NCBI RefSeq assembly: GCF_028747645.1
Contig: NZ_CP118100.1
Span: 744,001 to 808,000, forward strand
Reading direction: 5' to 3'
Length of the DNA: 64,000 bases
From: Microbacterium esteraromaticum
GTDB taxonomy: Bacteria; Actinomycetota; Actinomycetes; Actinomycetales; Microbacteriaceae
Shown here: positions 57,101 to 64,000 of the stretch, piece by piece
How positions within the stretch are numbered: the stretch's first letter is position 1
How the letters are laid out: every line of letters begins with the position of its first letter
The notes under the pieces: model-generated
The model's input: the letters and a program-made list of their open reading frames with translations, nothing else
Told to the model about the DNA's origin: nothing
Databases searched by the model: none
Position numbers and translations under genes: made by a program

Positions 57101-58843
57101 GCTGACGACCTGCGCGACGGCAACAGCGCCAACGGCGAAGCCGACGTGGTCATCCTGCTGGTGCACGAGGGCGCTTCCACCGTCGTGGTCGAGGACATCA
57201 CCCCCGACACCCCGCTGGGCGAGATCGTCTACGGCGTCGACGGCGACGTGGATGCCATCGTCTCGGCCCACACCCACCTGGCCTACAACCACGTGATCGA
57301 CGGACGCCCGGTGATCTCGGCCGGTGAGTACGGCAAGAACCTCGGTGTGATGAACCTGCAGGTCGACCGCGACACCAAGGAGCTGCTCTCTATCGAGAAC
57401 GAGATCCGTCCGCTGGCCACCGAGGTCGCACCGCGCCAGTGGGAGGGCAACTACCCGGCCGTTCCCGAGGTGCAGCAGATCGTTGACGCCGCCGTGGCGG
57501 AGGCCGCCGTGCTCGGTGCCGTCAAGGTGGGCGACATCACCGCCGATTTCCTGCGGGCACGCCAGAGCGACGGCACCACCGAGAACCGCGGTGGCGAGTC
57601 GACGATCGGCAACTTCGTCGCCGATGTGCAGCAGTGGGCGACCGACGCTGACGTCGCACTGATGAACCCGGGTGGTCTGCGGGCCAACCTCAACTTCGCG
57701 TCCTCGGACGCCGAGGACCCGGATGGCAACGTGACCTACCGCGAGGCGGCGACGGTGCAGCCGTTTGCCAATACGCTGGTCACGCAGCAGCTCACCGGTG
57801 CGCAGCTCAAGAGCGTGCTCGAAGAGCAGTGGCAGCCCGAGGGCGCCAGCCGTCCGTTCCTCAAGCTCGGTGTCTCGGAGGGGCTGGTGTACACCTACGA
57901 CCCGACCGCCGCTCAGGGCGAGCGCATCACCTCGATGATGCTCGACGGTGAGGCGATCGACATGTCCGCCAGCTACACCGTCGCGGCCAACTCGTTCCTC
58001 GCCGGTGGTGGCGACAACTTCGCCACGCTCGCCGAGGGCACCGACAAGCGCGACACCGGCCGCATCGACCTGCAGTCGATGGTCGACTGGTTCGACGCGA
58101 ACGGCACCGCGACCCCCGACTACGCGCAGCGTGCGGTCGGCGTGGTGCTCGACCCGGCAGATGACGAGTTCAGCGCCGGCACCGAGGTGACCGTTTCGCT
58201 GTCGTCGCTGGCGTTCAGCGCCGGTGAGCCCGCTCCGGGCGACGTCACGCTGTCGCTGGGCGCGACTCAGCTGGCGTCGGGCGCGATCGACCCCGCTGTC
58301 GTCGACACCACCGACGAGGTCGGGCGTGCGAGCCTGACGTTCACGGTCCCGGACGACGTGACCGGTGCGCAGACGCTCACCGTCGCGGTCGCTTCGACCG
58401 GCACGGTCGTGCAGGTGCCGTTCCGCATCGCCGCCGAGGTTGCCGAGGGCACGATCTCGCTCGACCGCTCGACGGTCGCGGCGGGCGAGTCGGTGACGAT
58501 CTCGGGTGAGGGCTTCCCCGCCGGCGAGAAGGTCATGCTCGAACTGCGCTCCACGCCGGTTCAGCTCGGCTCGGCGACCGTTCGTGAGGACGGCACGCTG
58601 TCGGCCACCGTCATGATCCCGAAGGGCACCGCGGCCGGTGAGCACAGCATCGTCGCGATCCTGACCGATGGATCAGAGGCGAGCGCGAAGATCACGGTCA
58701 CCGCGGCCGGCGGTGACACGGGCTCCGGTGACGGCGATCTCGCCACCACGGGTGCAGACTCGACCGCCTTCATCGTGCTGGCCGTGCTTCTGCTGGTGGC
58801 CGGTGGGGCGCTCGTGCTGATCCGCCGCCGAATGCGGGCATGA
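54143..58843 (+). CDS. Cell-wall-anchored ExeM/NucH-type nuclease fused to 5'-nucleotidase
   Basis: 1,566 residues from ATG 54143, with GGAGGAG just upstream. Order: signal peptide (ends ATPAFA); lamin-tail domain (about 40-150, VVINEAYLSGG); OB-fold YhcR-like part (about 245-355); endonuclease/exonuclease/phosphatase domain (about 510-810, with LIGDFNAYSEEDP and SSDHDPILVGV); metallophosphatase 5'-nucleotidase (about 815-1110, TINDFHGRI, GNHEFD); 5'-nucleotidase C-terminal domain (about 1125-1330, NPGGLRANL); one or two Ig-like domains; then LATTG, a helix and RRRMR. LATTG is the motif used by class E sortases. It would degrade extracellular DNA down to nucleosides and phosphate. Confidence 0.93.
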   Translation: MMPDLRDASRTASAPRHRMRARWGALALTTACAMSLGTLVATPAFANPAGTGVVINEAYLSGGSAGAAFTHKFVELYNPTDQDIVLDGMSLQYRSSGGTGEFTGLGVLTGTIPAGGYFLVKGGQNGGANAQGDALPAPDATSGNLNFSGSAGTIALVQGTTAITLTPGSSVGAENVIDLLGYGTSNTFETAAATAPSGNTDVKSLNRTDAVDTDDNSADFSLSADITPTNAAGETSGETDGGDGGAVIEATIAEVQGTAGASPLVDETVKVEGVITADHRTGGYNGIVIQTAGSGGSDAAREASDGVFVYLNGKSVPGEIGDLVSVTGVVGEYFGQTQITPASASDVTVVTAEAGLPALTPLPATVVGDDREAYESMLVAPTGDYAVASSHQLYNYGTLWLNPGELNVKSTEMHRPGADADAVAAANRAERILLDDGYSIQVSNSGHPGDQPYFTKDVVVRNGDVVDFGDIGFVLQYGFNDWRLQPTTPLNSESPAAQKVTFDTQNPRPEVPTVGGDVQVAAFNVYNYFTTLRSENADARGAGDAAQFAIQKSKIVTAINDLDAEIVALMEIENSVKFGDPVDTALADLVDGLNAAAGSEVWDYVPTPEVLDNAAITDFITNAIIYKKDAVSTIGDSASIVDETVWDIAREPIAQAFDIDGRTVTVVANHFKSKGGSGAEPADGQGRFNAERVEQAESLLDFTEQLADDAGSEDILLIGDFNAYSEEDPIDVFASEGWSSLVADRTDGQYTYTFDGELGSLDHVIASPSLVPSITDAAVWAINSPEWSDRGYAFGAAETGTPYRSSDHDPILVGVSASAPPVSIDIATINDFHGRIEADGAAAGAAVLAGAVQHVRDENPNTIFAAAGDLIGASTFTSFINNDEPTIDALNAAGLDVSAAGNHEFDQGWEDLRDRVQDRADWEYVAANVFLTDTGQPALAPAWVKEMDGVRVGFVGAVTEDLGSLVRPEGIADLEVRSIVDSVNAVADDLRDGNSANGEADVVILLVHEGASTVVVEDITPDTPLGEIVYGVDGDVDAIVSAHTHLAYNHVIDGRPVISAGEYGKNLGVMNLQVDRDTKELLSIENEIRPLATEVAPRQWEGNYPAVPEVQQIVDAAVAEAAVLGAVKVGDITADFLRARQSDGTTENRGGESTIGNFVADVQQWATDADVALMNPGGLRANLNFASSDAEDPDGNVTYREAATVQPFANTLVTQQLTGAQLKSVLEEQWQPEGASRPFLKLGVSEGLVYTYDPTAAQGERITSMMLDGEAIDMSASYTVAANSFLAGGGDNFATLAEGTDKRDTGRIDLQSMVDWFDANGTATPDYAQRAVGVVLDPADDEFSAGTEVTVSLSSLAFSAGEPAPGDVTLSLGATQLASGAIDPAVVDTTDEVGRASLTFTVPDDVTGAQTLTVAVASTGTVVQVPFRIAAEVAEGTISLDRSTVAAGESVTISGEGFPAGEKVMLELRSTPVQLGSATVREDGTLSATVMIPKGTAAGEHSIVAILTDGSEASAKITVTAAGGDTGSGDGDLATTGADSTAFIVLAVLLLVAGGALVLIRRRMRA

Positions 58844-58894
58844 GTGCATGCCGGCTGATGCTCGAGGGATGATTCCCCAGGGCTGAAAGCCACG

Positions 58895-58930
58895 GGCCCG
58901 CCGCAGACGACACGTCTGCGGCGGGCCTTC
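58895..58930 (+). terminator. Terminator of the nuclease/nucleotidase gene
   Basis: GGCCCGCCGCAGAC (58895-58908) pairs perfectly with GTCTGCGGCGGGCC (58914-58927), followed by TTCG. It starts 51 nt after the stop. Confidence 0.8.
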
Positions 58931-58987
58931 GCGTTGCCCCGCACAACGCGCCAATCGCCCGCGCGCTCGGCGGCTAGAATGGAGGGC

Positions 58988-59476
58988 ATGCCCGAGCCCA
59001 GAGTCGCCAGCTTCCCGGCGATCCGCGGAGCGCTGAAGTTCTATCAGATCGCATCGATCATCACCGGCGTCATGCTGCTGCTGCTCGTCGCCGAGATGGT
59101 GCTGAAGTACACGCCGATCCGTCTCGAACTCTTCCTCGGAGGGTCCGGCGGATTCCTCTGGTTCGCCGATGTCATCGAAGGTCCCGAGGGCCTGGAATCG
59201 ACCGGTGATGGGATCAACCTGTCGCTCGGCGTCCTCATCGTGCACGGCTGGTTCTACGTCGTGTACCTCTTCGCCTGCTTCCGCATGTGGAGCCTGATGC
59301 GCTGGAAGTTCCTGCGATTCATCTGGCTCGCCCTCGGCGGCGTCATCCCGTTCCTGTCGTTCATCATGGAGGCGCGGGTCGCGCGCGACGTGAAGACGTA
59401 CCTCGCCGAGCGGGAGGCCGCCGACGCCGCGGCTGGAGCAGAACCTCAGAACTCTCAAACGGAAGGTGCCCGGTGA
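58988..59476 (+). CDS. DUF3817-family membrane protein
   Basis: A 162-residue protein from ATG 58988; GGAGGG (58981-58986) lies just in front, which favours it over ATG 58979. Three helices: [58 protein letters not shown], the DUF3817 pattern with [10 protein letters not shown]. Function unknown. It overlaps guaA by 4 bp, a pairing frequently seen in Microbacteriaceae. Confidence 0.85.
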   Translation: MPEPRVASFPAIRGALKFYQIASIITGVMLLLLVAEMVLKYTPIRLELFLGGSGGFLWFADVIEGPEGLESTGDGINLSLGVLIVHGWFYVVYLFACFRMWSLMRWKFLRFIWLALGGVIPFLSFIMEARVARDVKTYLAEREAADAAAGAEPQNSQTEGAR

Positions 59477-61059
59477 CCGAGCAGACCGAGACCCAGCAGC
59501 GCCCCGCGCTCGTCGTCGATTTCGGCGCACAGTACGCCCAGCTGATCGCCCGCCGCGTCCGCGAGGCCGGCGTCTACAGCGAGATCGTGCCGCACACGGC
59601 GACGGCTGAAGAGATCGCTGCCAAGAACCCGGTGGCGCTGATCCTGTCGGGCGGTCCCTCGTCGGTGTACGAGGACGGCGCCCCCAAGCTCGACCCGGCC
59701 GTGTTCGATCTCGGTGTGCCGACGTTGGGCATTTGCTACGGGTTCCAGTACATGGCGCAGACGCTCGGCGGCGAGGTGGCACACACCGGCCTGCGCGAGT
59801 ACGGCGCGACCGACGCCCACATCACGGCAGAGGGCAGCACGTTGCTGGGCGACCAGCCCGCCGAGCAGAACGTGTGGATGAGCCACGGCGACCAGGTCGC
59901 CCGCGCGCCCGAGGGTTTCGAGGTGCTCGCCTCGACCGATGCCACCAAGGTCGCGGCGTTCGCTGACGAGAACCGTCGTTTCTACGGTGTGCAGTGGCAC
60001 CCCGAGGTGAAGCACTCCGATCATGGCCAGGCCATCATCGAGAACTTCCTGCACAAGGGTGCGGGCCTGCCCGCCGACTGGAACAGCGACAACGTCATCG
60101 CCGAGCAGATCGAGCGCATCCGCGAGCAGGTCGGCGACGCCCGCGTCATCTCGGCGCTCTCGGGAGGTGTCGACTCGGCCGTTTCGACCGCCCTGGTTCA
60201 CCGTGCCATCGGCGACCAGCTGACGGCGGTCTTCGTGGACCACGGTCTGCTGCGCAAGGGCGAGCGCGAGCAGGTCGAGAAGGACTACGTCGAGTCGACG
60301 GGTGTGCGTCTGATCACCGTCGATGCCGTCGACACGTTCCTGGGGCACCTGGCCGGGGTCACCGACCCCGAGACCAAGCGCAAGATCATCGGCCGTGAGT
60401 TCATTCGTGCGTTCGAGCAGGTGCAGCGCGATCTGGTCGAAGAGGCCAAGGCCACGGGTGGCGCGCCCGTGAAGTTCCTCGTGCAGGGCACGCTGTACCC
60501 CGACGTCGTCGAGTCCGGCGGCGGATCGGGCACCGCCAACATCAAGTCGCACCACAACGTCGGCGGCCTGCCGGACGACCTCGACTTCGAGCTCGTCGAG
60601 CCGCTGCGCGCGCTGTTCAAGGACGAGGTACGTGCGATCGGTCGTGAGCTCGGCATTCCTGAGGCGATCGTCGGGCGTCAGCCCTTCCCGGGGCCCGGCC
60701 TCGGCATCCGCATCATCGGCGAGGTGACTCGCGAGCGCCTCGAGGTGCTGCGCGAGGCCGACGCCATCGCGCGCGAGGAGCTCACCAAGGCCGGCCTCGA
60801 CCAGACGATCTGGCAGTGCCCGGTCGTGCTGCTCGCCGACGTCCGTTCGGTGGGCGTGCAGGGCGACGGACGCACCTACGGGCATCCGATCGTGCTGCGT
60901 CCGGTCTCGTCGGAAGACGCGATGACCGCTGACTGGACCCGCCTGCCCTACGACGTGCTCGCGAAGATCTCGAACCGCATCACCAACGAGGTGCGCGAGG
61001 TCAACCGGGTCGTGCTCGACGTCACTTCGAAGCCACCGGCAACCATCGAGTGGGAGTGA
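59473..61059 (+). CDS. guaA: GMP synthase (glutamine-hydrolysing)
   Basis: A 528-residue enzyme, from GTG 59473. The class I glutaminase has Cys in [12 protein letters not shown] and the His/Glu pair in VQWHPEV. The ATP pyrophosphatase domain has the PP-loop [16 protein letters not shown]. The dimerisation domain ends PPATIEWE. It aminates XMP from GuaB to GMP. Confidence 0.97.
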   Translation: MTEQTETQQRPALVVDFGAQYAQLIARRVREAGVYSEIVPHTATAEEIAAKNPVALILSGGPSSVYEDGAPKLDPAVFDLGVPTLGICYGFQYMAQTLGGEVAHTGLREYGATDAHITAEGSTLLGDQPAEQNVWMSHGDQVARAPEGFEVLASTDATKVAAFADENRRFYGVQWHPEVKHSDHGQAIIENFLHKGAGLPADWNSDNVIAEQIERIREQVGDARVISALSGGVDSAVSTALVHRAIGDQLTAVFVDHGLLRKGEREQVEKDYVESTGVRLITVDAVDTFLGHLAGVTDPETKRKIIGREFIRAFEQVQRDLVEEAKATGGAPVKFLVQGTLYPDVVESGGGSGTANIKSHHNVGGLPDDLDFELVEPLRALFKDEVRAIGRELGIPEAIVGRQPFPGPGLGIRIIGEVTRERLEVLREADAIAREELTKAGLDQTIWQCPVVLLADVRSVGVQGDGRTYGHPIVLRPVSSEDAMTADWTRLPYDVLAKISNRITNEVREVNRVVLDVTSKPPATIEWE

Positions 61060-61061
61060 GA

Positions 61062-61090
61062 GAAGGGGTCGCGAGAGCGGCCCCTTCTTC
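61062..61090 (+). terminator. Terminator of guaA
   Basis: GAAGGGGTCGC (61062-61072) pairs with GCGGCCCCTTC (61077-61087) with a GAGA loop and one mismatch, followed by TTCG. It starts right at the stop. Confidence 0.75.
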
Positions 61091-61113
61091 GTTTCCGGCA
61101 CCCGTCATCCGCT

Positions 61114-61178
61114 GAGAAACCACTTCCCGTCTGAGGAACCACGTGTGAGGTGGTTTCTCATGCCGGAAGTGGTTTTTC
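61114..61178. repeat. Family B four-arm intergenic repeat, copy 3
   Basis: 65 nt. It begins GAGAAACCACTTCCCGT, has an inner GAGGAACCAC and inverted GTGGTTTCTC, and ends with GTGGTTTTTC. It is more diverged than copies 1 and 2, which lie 22 kb away. Confidence 0.82.
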
Positions 61179-61220
61179 GGCGGGATGCGTGGTGACGACA
61201 ACAATGCCCCGGGCACACGA

Positions 61221-61252
61221 AAAGGGCCGCCCTCCGAGGAGAGCGGCCCTTT
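61221..61252. terminator. Terminator of Bax-inhibitor-1 gene (bidirectional)
   Basis: AAAGGGCCGC (61221-61230) pairs with GCGGCCCTTT (61243-61252). Either strand gives a stem followed by T's. It lies 15 nt past the minus-strand stop at 61268. Confidence 0.75.
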
Positions 61253-61267
61253 CGAGAAGAACGTCCG

Positions 61268-62173
61268 TCAGTCGCTGCCGCGCAGGATCGCGATCATCCG
61301 CAGGATCTCGATGTACAGCCAGACGACGGTGACCATGATGCCGAAGCCTCCGAGCCAGCCGTACTTGCGGGGGGCGCCGTTGCGCACACCCTGCTGGATC
61401 TGGTCGAAGTCGAGCACCAGCGAGTACGCGGCCATGAAGACCACGAGCACGCCGATGATCAGGCCGAGCGGGATGCCCGCGACCTCGATGCTGCGCATAC
61501 CGAAGGCGCCACCGGCCATCGGGACGCCGACCCACATCAGGATGAGGTTCAGCACCGAGAACGCCAGGTAGCCGAACATGGCGATCATGAAGATCTTGGT
61601 CATCTTCTTCGAGGCACGGATCTTGCCGCTGGCGAACAGGGCGAGGGTCACACCCACGACGGCGAGGGTAGCGAGGGTTGCCTGCATGACGATGCCGGGG
61701 AAGATGGTCTCGAACCAGGCCGAGATCGCACCGATGAACAGACCCTCGAAGGCGGCGTACGCCCAGATCAGGGCGGGGCGCACCTTCTTGCGCGAGGTGA
61801 ACGTCACGACCAGGGCGAGCACGAACCCGCCGAGGGCGCCGACGATCCACGGCGTGAGGTCAGCGCCGATCTGCCCGGTGGTCGGGTCGACGTACAGCGT
61901 CGACATCGTCCACATCCAGCCCGCGACAGCGGTGACCAGCAGGATTCCGAACAGGCCGACGGTCTTCCAGATGGTGTCCTCGACGGTCATCCGGTCGGTC
62001 TCGATGGCGCCGGCGGGCGGAGCGGCGAACATGCCCTCCAGCTGCGCGTTCGCGGCGGCATCCGCAGCGGCGTGCTGAGCCGACGGCGGCGGCGGGGGCG
62101 CGTACTGCGTCGACGCGCCGTTGCCGCTGCGCGGCTCCTGGAACGCCGGGTTGTTGAATGCGAAGTTGCTCAT
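61268..62173 (-). CDS. Bax inhibitor-1/YccA family membrane protein
   Basis: A 301-residue protein. The first 75 residues are polar, with a PPPPP stretch, followed by seven hydrophobic helices. GLFIGAISAWFETIFPGIVMQ and the C-terminal LVLDFDQIQQGVRNGAPRKYGW with the two conserved Asp are typical of the actinobacterial UPF0005 branch. Family members in other bacteria are pH-gated calcium leak channels; the role here is unproven. Monocistronic. Confidence 0.9.
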   Translation of the reverse strand: MSNFAFNNPAFQEPRSGNGASTQYAPPPPPSAQHAAADAAANAQLEGMFAAPPAGAIETDRMTVEDTIWKTVGLFGILLVTAVAGWMWTMSTLYVDPTTGQIGADLTPWIVGALGGFVLALVVTFTSRKKVRPALIWAYAAFEGLFIGAISAWFETIFPGIVMQATLATLAVVGVTLALFASGKIRASKKMTKIFMIAMFGYLAFSVLNLILMWVGVPMAGGAFGMRSIEVAGIPLGLIIGVLVVFMAAYSLVLDFDQIQQGVRNGAPRKYGWLGGFGIMVTVVWLYIEILRMIAILRGSD

Positions 62174-62234
62174 TGGTGGCCTCTACTCCCGAGGGATCGG
62201 TCAACGCTTACCCCCACGATACCGGGACGAGGCT

Positions 62235-63248
62235 ATGAGCACGCTCGTTTACGCTGAGAACGTGCCCAGGAGATCGCCACTTGTCATCGGGCACCGCGGT
62301 GCACCCGGATACCGCCCCGAACACAGCCGCTCGTCGTACGAACTCGCGTTCGCGATGGGAGTGGATGCTGTCGAACCCGACGTCGTCGCCAGCAAGGATG
62401 GCGTGCTCGTGCTGAGGCATGAGAACGAGATCTCGGGCACCACCGACGTCGCTGACCGGCCGGAGTTCGCCGACCGCCGAACGACCAAGAGGATCGACGG
62501 GGAGTCGCTGACCGGCTGGTTCACCGAGGACTTCACCTGGGCCGAGCTTGCCACGCTGCGCACGCGTGAGCGGCTGCCCAAGATCCGCCGGTCGAGCGCG
62601 AGCTTCGATGATGCCCAGCCCATCCTGCGGCTGACCGACCTGCTCGAGATGGTGCGCCGGGCCTCGGCCGAGCACGGTCGCGAGATCGGGGTCGTGCTCG
62701 AGGTGAAGCACGCCACCTATTTCGCGGGCGTCGGACTCGACCTGGTGCCGCTCATCGAGCGTGATCTGCGCGCGACCGGCTGGGCCGACGGCGCTCTGCC
62801 GCTGATCGTCGAGGCCTTCGAGTCGACGCTGCTGCACCGTCTCAGAAAGACCGGTATCGCGGCATCCTTCATCTATCTCATCGAGGCGAAGGGCAAGCCC
62901 TTCGACCTCGTCGCCGCGCACGGTCGTGCCGCTCCCAAGTACGCCGACGAGGTCACGCCGGTCGGGCTCGACGCGCTTGTGGGCACCGTGGATGGCATCA
63001 GTGTGAACAAGCGGATGCTACTGGCATCCGACTCCACGCTGGTGGCCGATGCGCACGCACGCGGCCTGCGCGTGTTCACGTGGACGTGCCGCCCCGAGAA
63101 TGCGTTCCTGTCGGCGCCGTACCGCGCCGGTGGCGGCAAGGCCGCCTTCGGAGACTACGAGTCGGAGTGGAGCGTGATCGCCCGCACCGGCGTCGATGGC
63201 GTGTTCGTCGACCACCCCGACCTGGGCGTGGCGTTCTTCCGCGGCTGA
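62235..63248 (+). CDS. Glycerophosphodiester phosphodiesterase
   Basis: A 337-residue GDPD enzyme, from ATG 62235. VIGHRGAPGYRPEHS provides the active-site His and Arg, VEPDVVASKDGVLVLRHE the metal-binding Glu/Asp and second His, and VVLEVKH the later Glu-Lys. No signal peptide is evident, so it likely acts in the cytoplasm on glycerophosphodiesters from phospholipid turnover. Divergent from the Bax-inhibitor-1 gene with a 61-nt gap. Confidence 0.92.
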   Translation: MSTLVYAENVPRRSPLVIGHRGAPGYRPEHSRSSYELAFAMGVDAVEPDVVASKDGVLVLRHENEISGTTDVADRPEFADRRTTKRIDGESLTGWFTEDFTWAELATLRTRERLPKIRRSSASFDDAQPILRLTDLLEMVRRASAEHGREIGVVLEVKHATYFAGVGLDLVPLIERDLRATGWADGALPLIVEAFESTLLHRLRKTGIAASFIYLIEAKGKPFDLVAAHGRAAPKYADEVTPVGLDALVGTVDGISVNKRMLLASDSTLVADAHARGLRVFTWTCRPENAFLSAPYRAGGGKAAFGDYESEWSVIARTGVDGVFVDHPDLGVAFFRG

Positions 63249-63264
63249 GGGTTCGCGACCGTCG

Positions 63265-63642
63265 TCAGCGCGTCGCGCGCACGATCTCTTTGCCGAGTGG
63301 CATGAGTGAGATCGGCACCATCTTGAACGCGGCGATGCCCATGGGGATGCCGATGATCGTCAGGCACATCGCCACACCGGTCACGATGTGCCCGATGGCG
63401 AGCCACCATCCGGCCAGCACGACCCAGATGATGTTGCCGAGCAGCGAGCCGACGCCCGAGGTGGAGCGGTCGACGACGTCGCGCCCGAAGGGCCAGAACG
63501 CGTAGTTCGCGAGGCGGAACGACGCGATCGCCCACGGGATCGTGATGATCGGAACGCACAGCAGGATGCCCGCGAGCACGTAGCCGAGGAACATGGACCA
63601 CCCGGCGAAGATGACCCAGATGATGTTGAGGATGGTGCGCAT
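63265..63642 (-). CDS. YccF-domain inner-membrane protein
   Basis: A 125-residue protein with two YccF repeats, each a helix pair (NIIWVIFAGWSMFLGYVLAG / NIIWVVLAGWWLAIGHIVTG), each followed by a Pro-containing segment (IPWAIASFRLANYAFWPFG / IPMGIAAFKMVPISLMPLG). That duplication is the family signature. Function unknown. Convergent with the GDPD gene, 16-nt gap. Confidence 0.9.
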   Translation of the reverse strand: MRTILNIIWVIFAGWSMFLGYVLAGILLCVPIITIPWAIASFRLANYAFWPFGRDVVDRSTSGVGSLLGNIIWVVLAGWWLAIGHIVTGVAMCLTIIGIPMGIAAFKMVPISLMPLGKEIVRATR

Positions 63643-63680
63643 GCCCTGATTCTCGCATCACCTGTCCTAGGCTTCGGGGC

Positions 63681-64000
63681 ATGTGTGGAATCAGTGCGGA
63701 GGGGGTGCGCCGCTCATTCGGATCGGTGCACGCAGTGTCGGATGCCACGTTCCGGGCGGAACCGGGGCGGGTCACAGGGCTGGTCGGCCCGAACGGAGCG
63801 GGAAAGACGACGCTGCTGCTGATGCTGGCATCGCTGCTGGCGCCGGATGCCGGCAGCATCCGCATCGGTGATGTCGATCCGGTCGCGGACCCGGCGGCGG
63901 CACGGCGGATGCTGGGATGGATGCCCGATGCGCTGGGAGCCTGGCCGTCGCTGACCGCCCGCGAGAGCATCGTGACCACCGCGCGCCTGCATGACATGTC
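63681..64000 (+). CDS. ABC transporter ATPase, 5' part only (runs off the right edge)
   Basis: 106 codons are visible from ATG 63681. Walker A is GLVGPNGAGKTTLLLMLASL, preceded by VRRSFGSVHAVSDATF and followed by LAPDAGSIRI and ARRMLGWMPDALGAW (Q-loop region). It resembles the CcmA/NatA exporter-type ATPases, which usually precede an integral membrane permease gene. Signature and Walker B lie beyond the window. Confidence 0.88.
   Translation, partial: MCGISAEGVRRSFGSVHAVSDATFRAEPGRVTGLVGPNGAGKTTLLLMLASLLAPDAGSIRIGDVDPVADPAAARRMLGWMPDALGAWPSLTARESIVTTARLHDM

Noticed and set aside
54119..58645. 1,508-codon open frame opposite the nuclease/nucleotidase gene
   Set aside because: The antisense frame shows the Arg/Val/Asp/Gly bias of a shadow of high-GC coding sequence, has no ribosome site and no recognisable motif, while the plus-strand frame has complete domains.
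59455..61101. 548-codon open frame antisense to guaA
   Set aside because: Same reason; no domain recognised.
63681..63692. Identical ATGTGTGGAATC at the starts of glmS (7916) and the ABC ATPase
   Set aside because: The frames diverge at once (VGYVG versus SAEGV), so this is a chance 12-mer of common codons.

Overview
The window is a chromosomal segment of a high-GC Gram-positive actinobacterium. Dense GGATGCC/GCATCC words, GTG starts, the GuaB/GuaB3/GuaA set, a LivFGMH importer, an LATTG-type sorting signal and an IniB/dynamin cluster all fit Microbacteriaceae, most likely Microbacterium. This assignment is inference from gene content and composition, not from a marker-gene comparison. I saw no rRNA or tRNA genes, phage genes, transposase or CRISPR array.

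Layout. 1-7.8 kb: the 5' end of a signal peptidase gene, two exported proteins with twin-arginine-type leaders, a LuxR-type response regulator divergent from a histidine kinase (with an unlisted 15-codon ORF in the kinase leader), an exopolyphosphatase/LCP pair and pantothenate kinase. 7.9-17.8 kb: glmS, a broken DUF559 gene, then a ROK repressor and a five-gene family-5 ABC importer with a palindromic operator and a strong terminator. 17.9-25.4 kb: acpS, alr and the tRNA t6A genes tsaE-tsaB-rimI-tsaD in tightly overlapping order, two membrane proteins, a THUMP-like methyltransferase, and groES behind two CIRCE operators.

25.5-36.4 kb is the most unusual part. It is an isoniazid-inducible (Ini)-like cluster: two repetitive secreted/structural IniB-like proteins facing each other, a small acidic protein, two dynamin-like GTPases (IniA/IniC type), a four-helix membrane protein, an ATPase-LuxR regulator and an Hsp70-type ATPase that carries a membrane anchor and a Pro/Thr/Asp tail in place of the substrate domain. 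Both IniB-like genes share a 21-nt upstream element, so they are probably one regulon serving envelope or membrane stress.

36.5-64 kb: rarD, a branched-chain amino-acid importer (binding protein convergent with livHMGF; the LivH permease has a secreted beta-domain fused in front), guaB, OsmC, a GPH-type symporter with a PLP decarboxylase, an ABC-F ATPase, an intact DUF559 gene, guaB3, a SURF1-like protein, a 1,566-residue sortase-anchored nuclease/nucleotidase, guaA, a Bax-inhibitor-1 protein, a glycerophosphodiesterase, a YccF protein and the start of an ABC ATPase.

Intergenic spaces carry at least four sequence families of 65-75 nt repeats. Three of them, over eight copies, share one architecture: two direct arms followed by two inverted arms, with an 18-19 nt arm-to-arm period. 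A fourth family is incomplete. Both DUF559 (Vsr-like nuclease) genes sit between such arms, an arrangement reminiscent of REP sequences flanking RAYT transposases. This and the Ini-like cluster are the two systems most worth pursuing.
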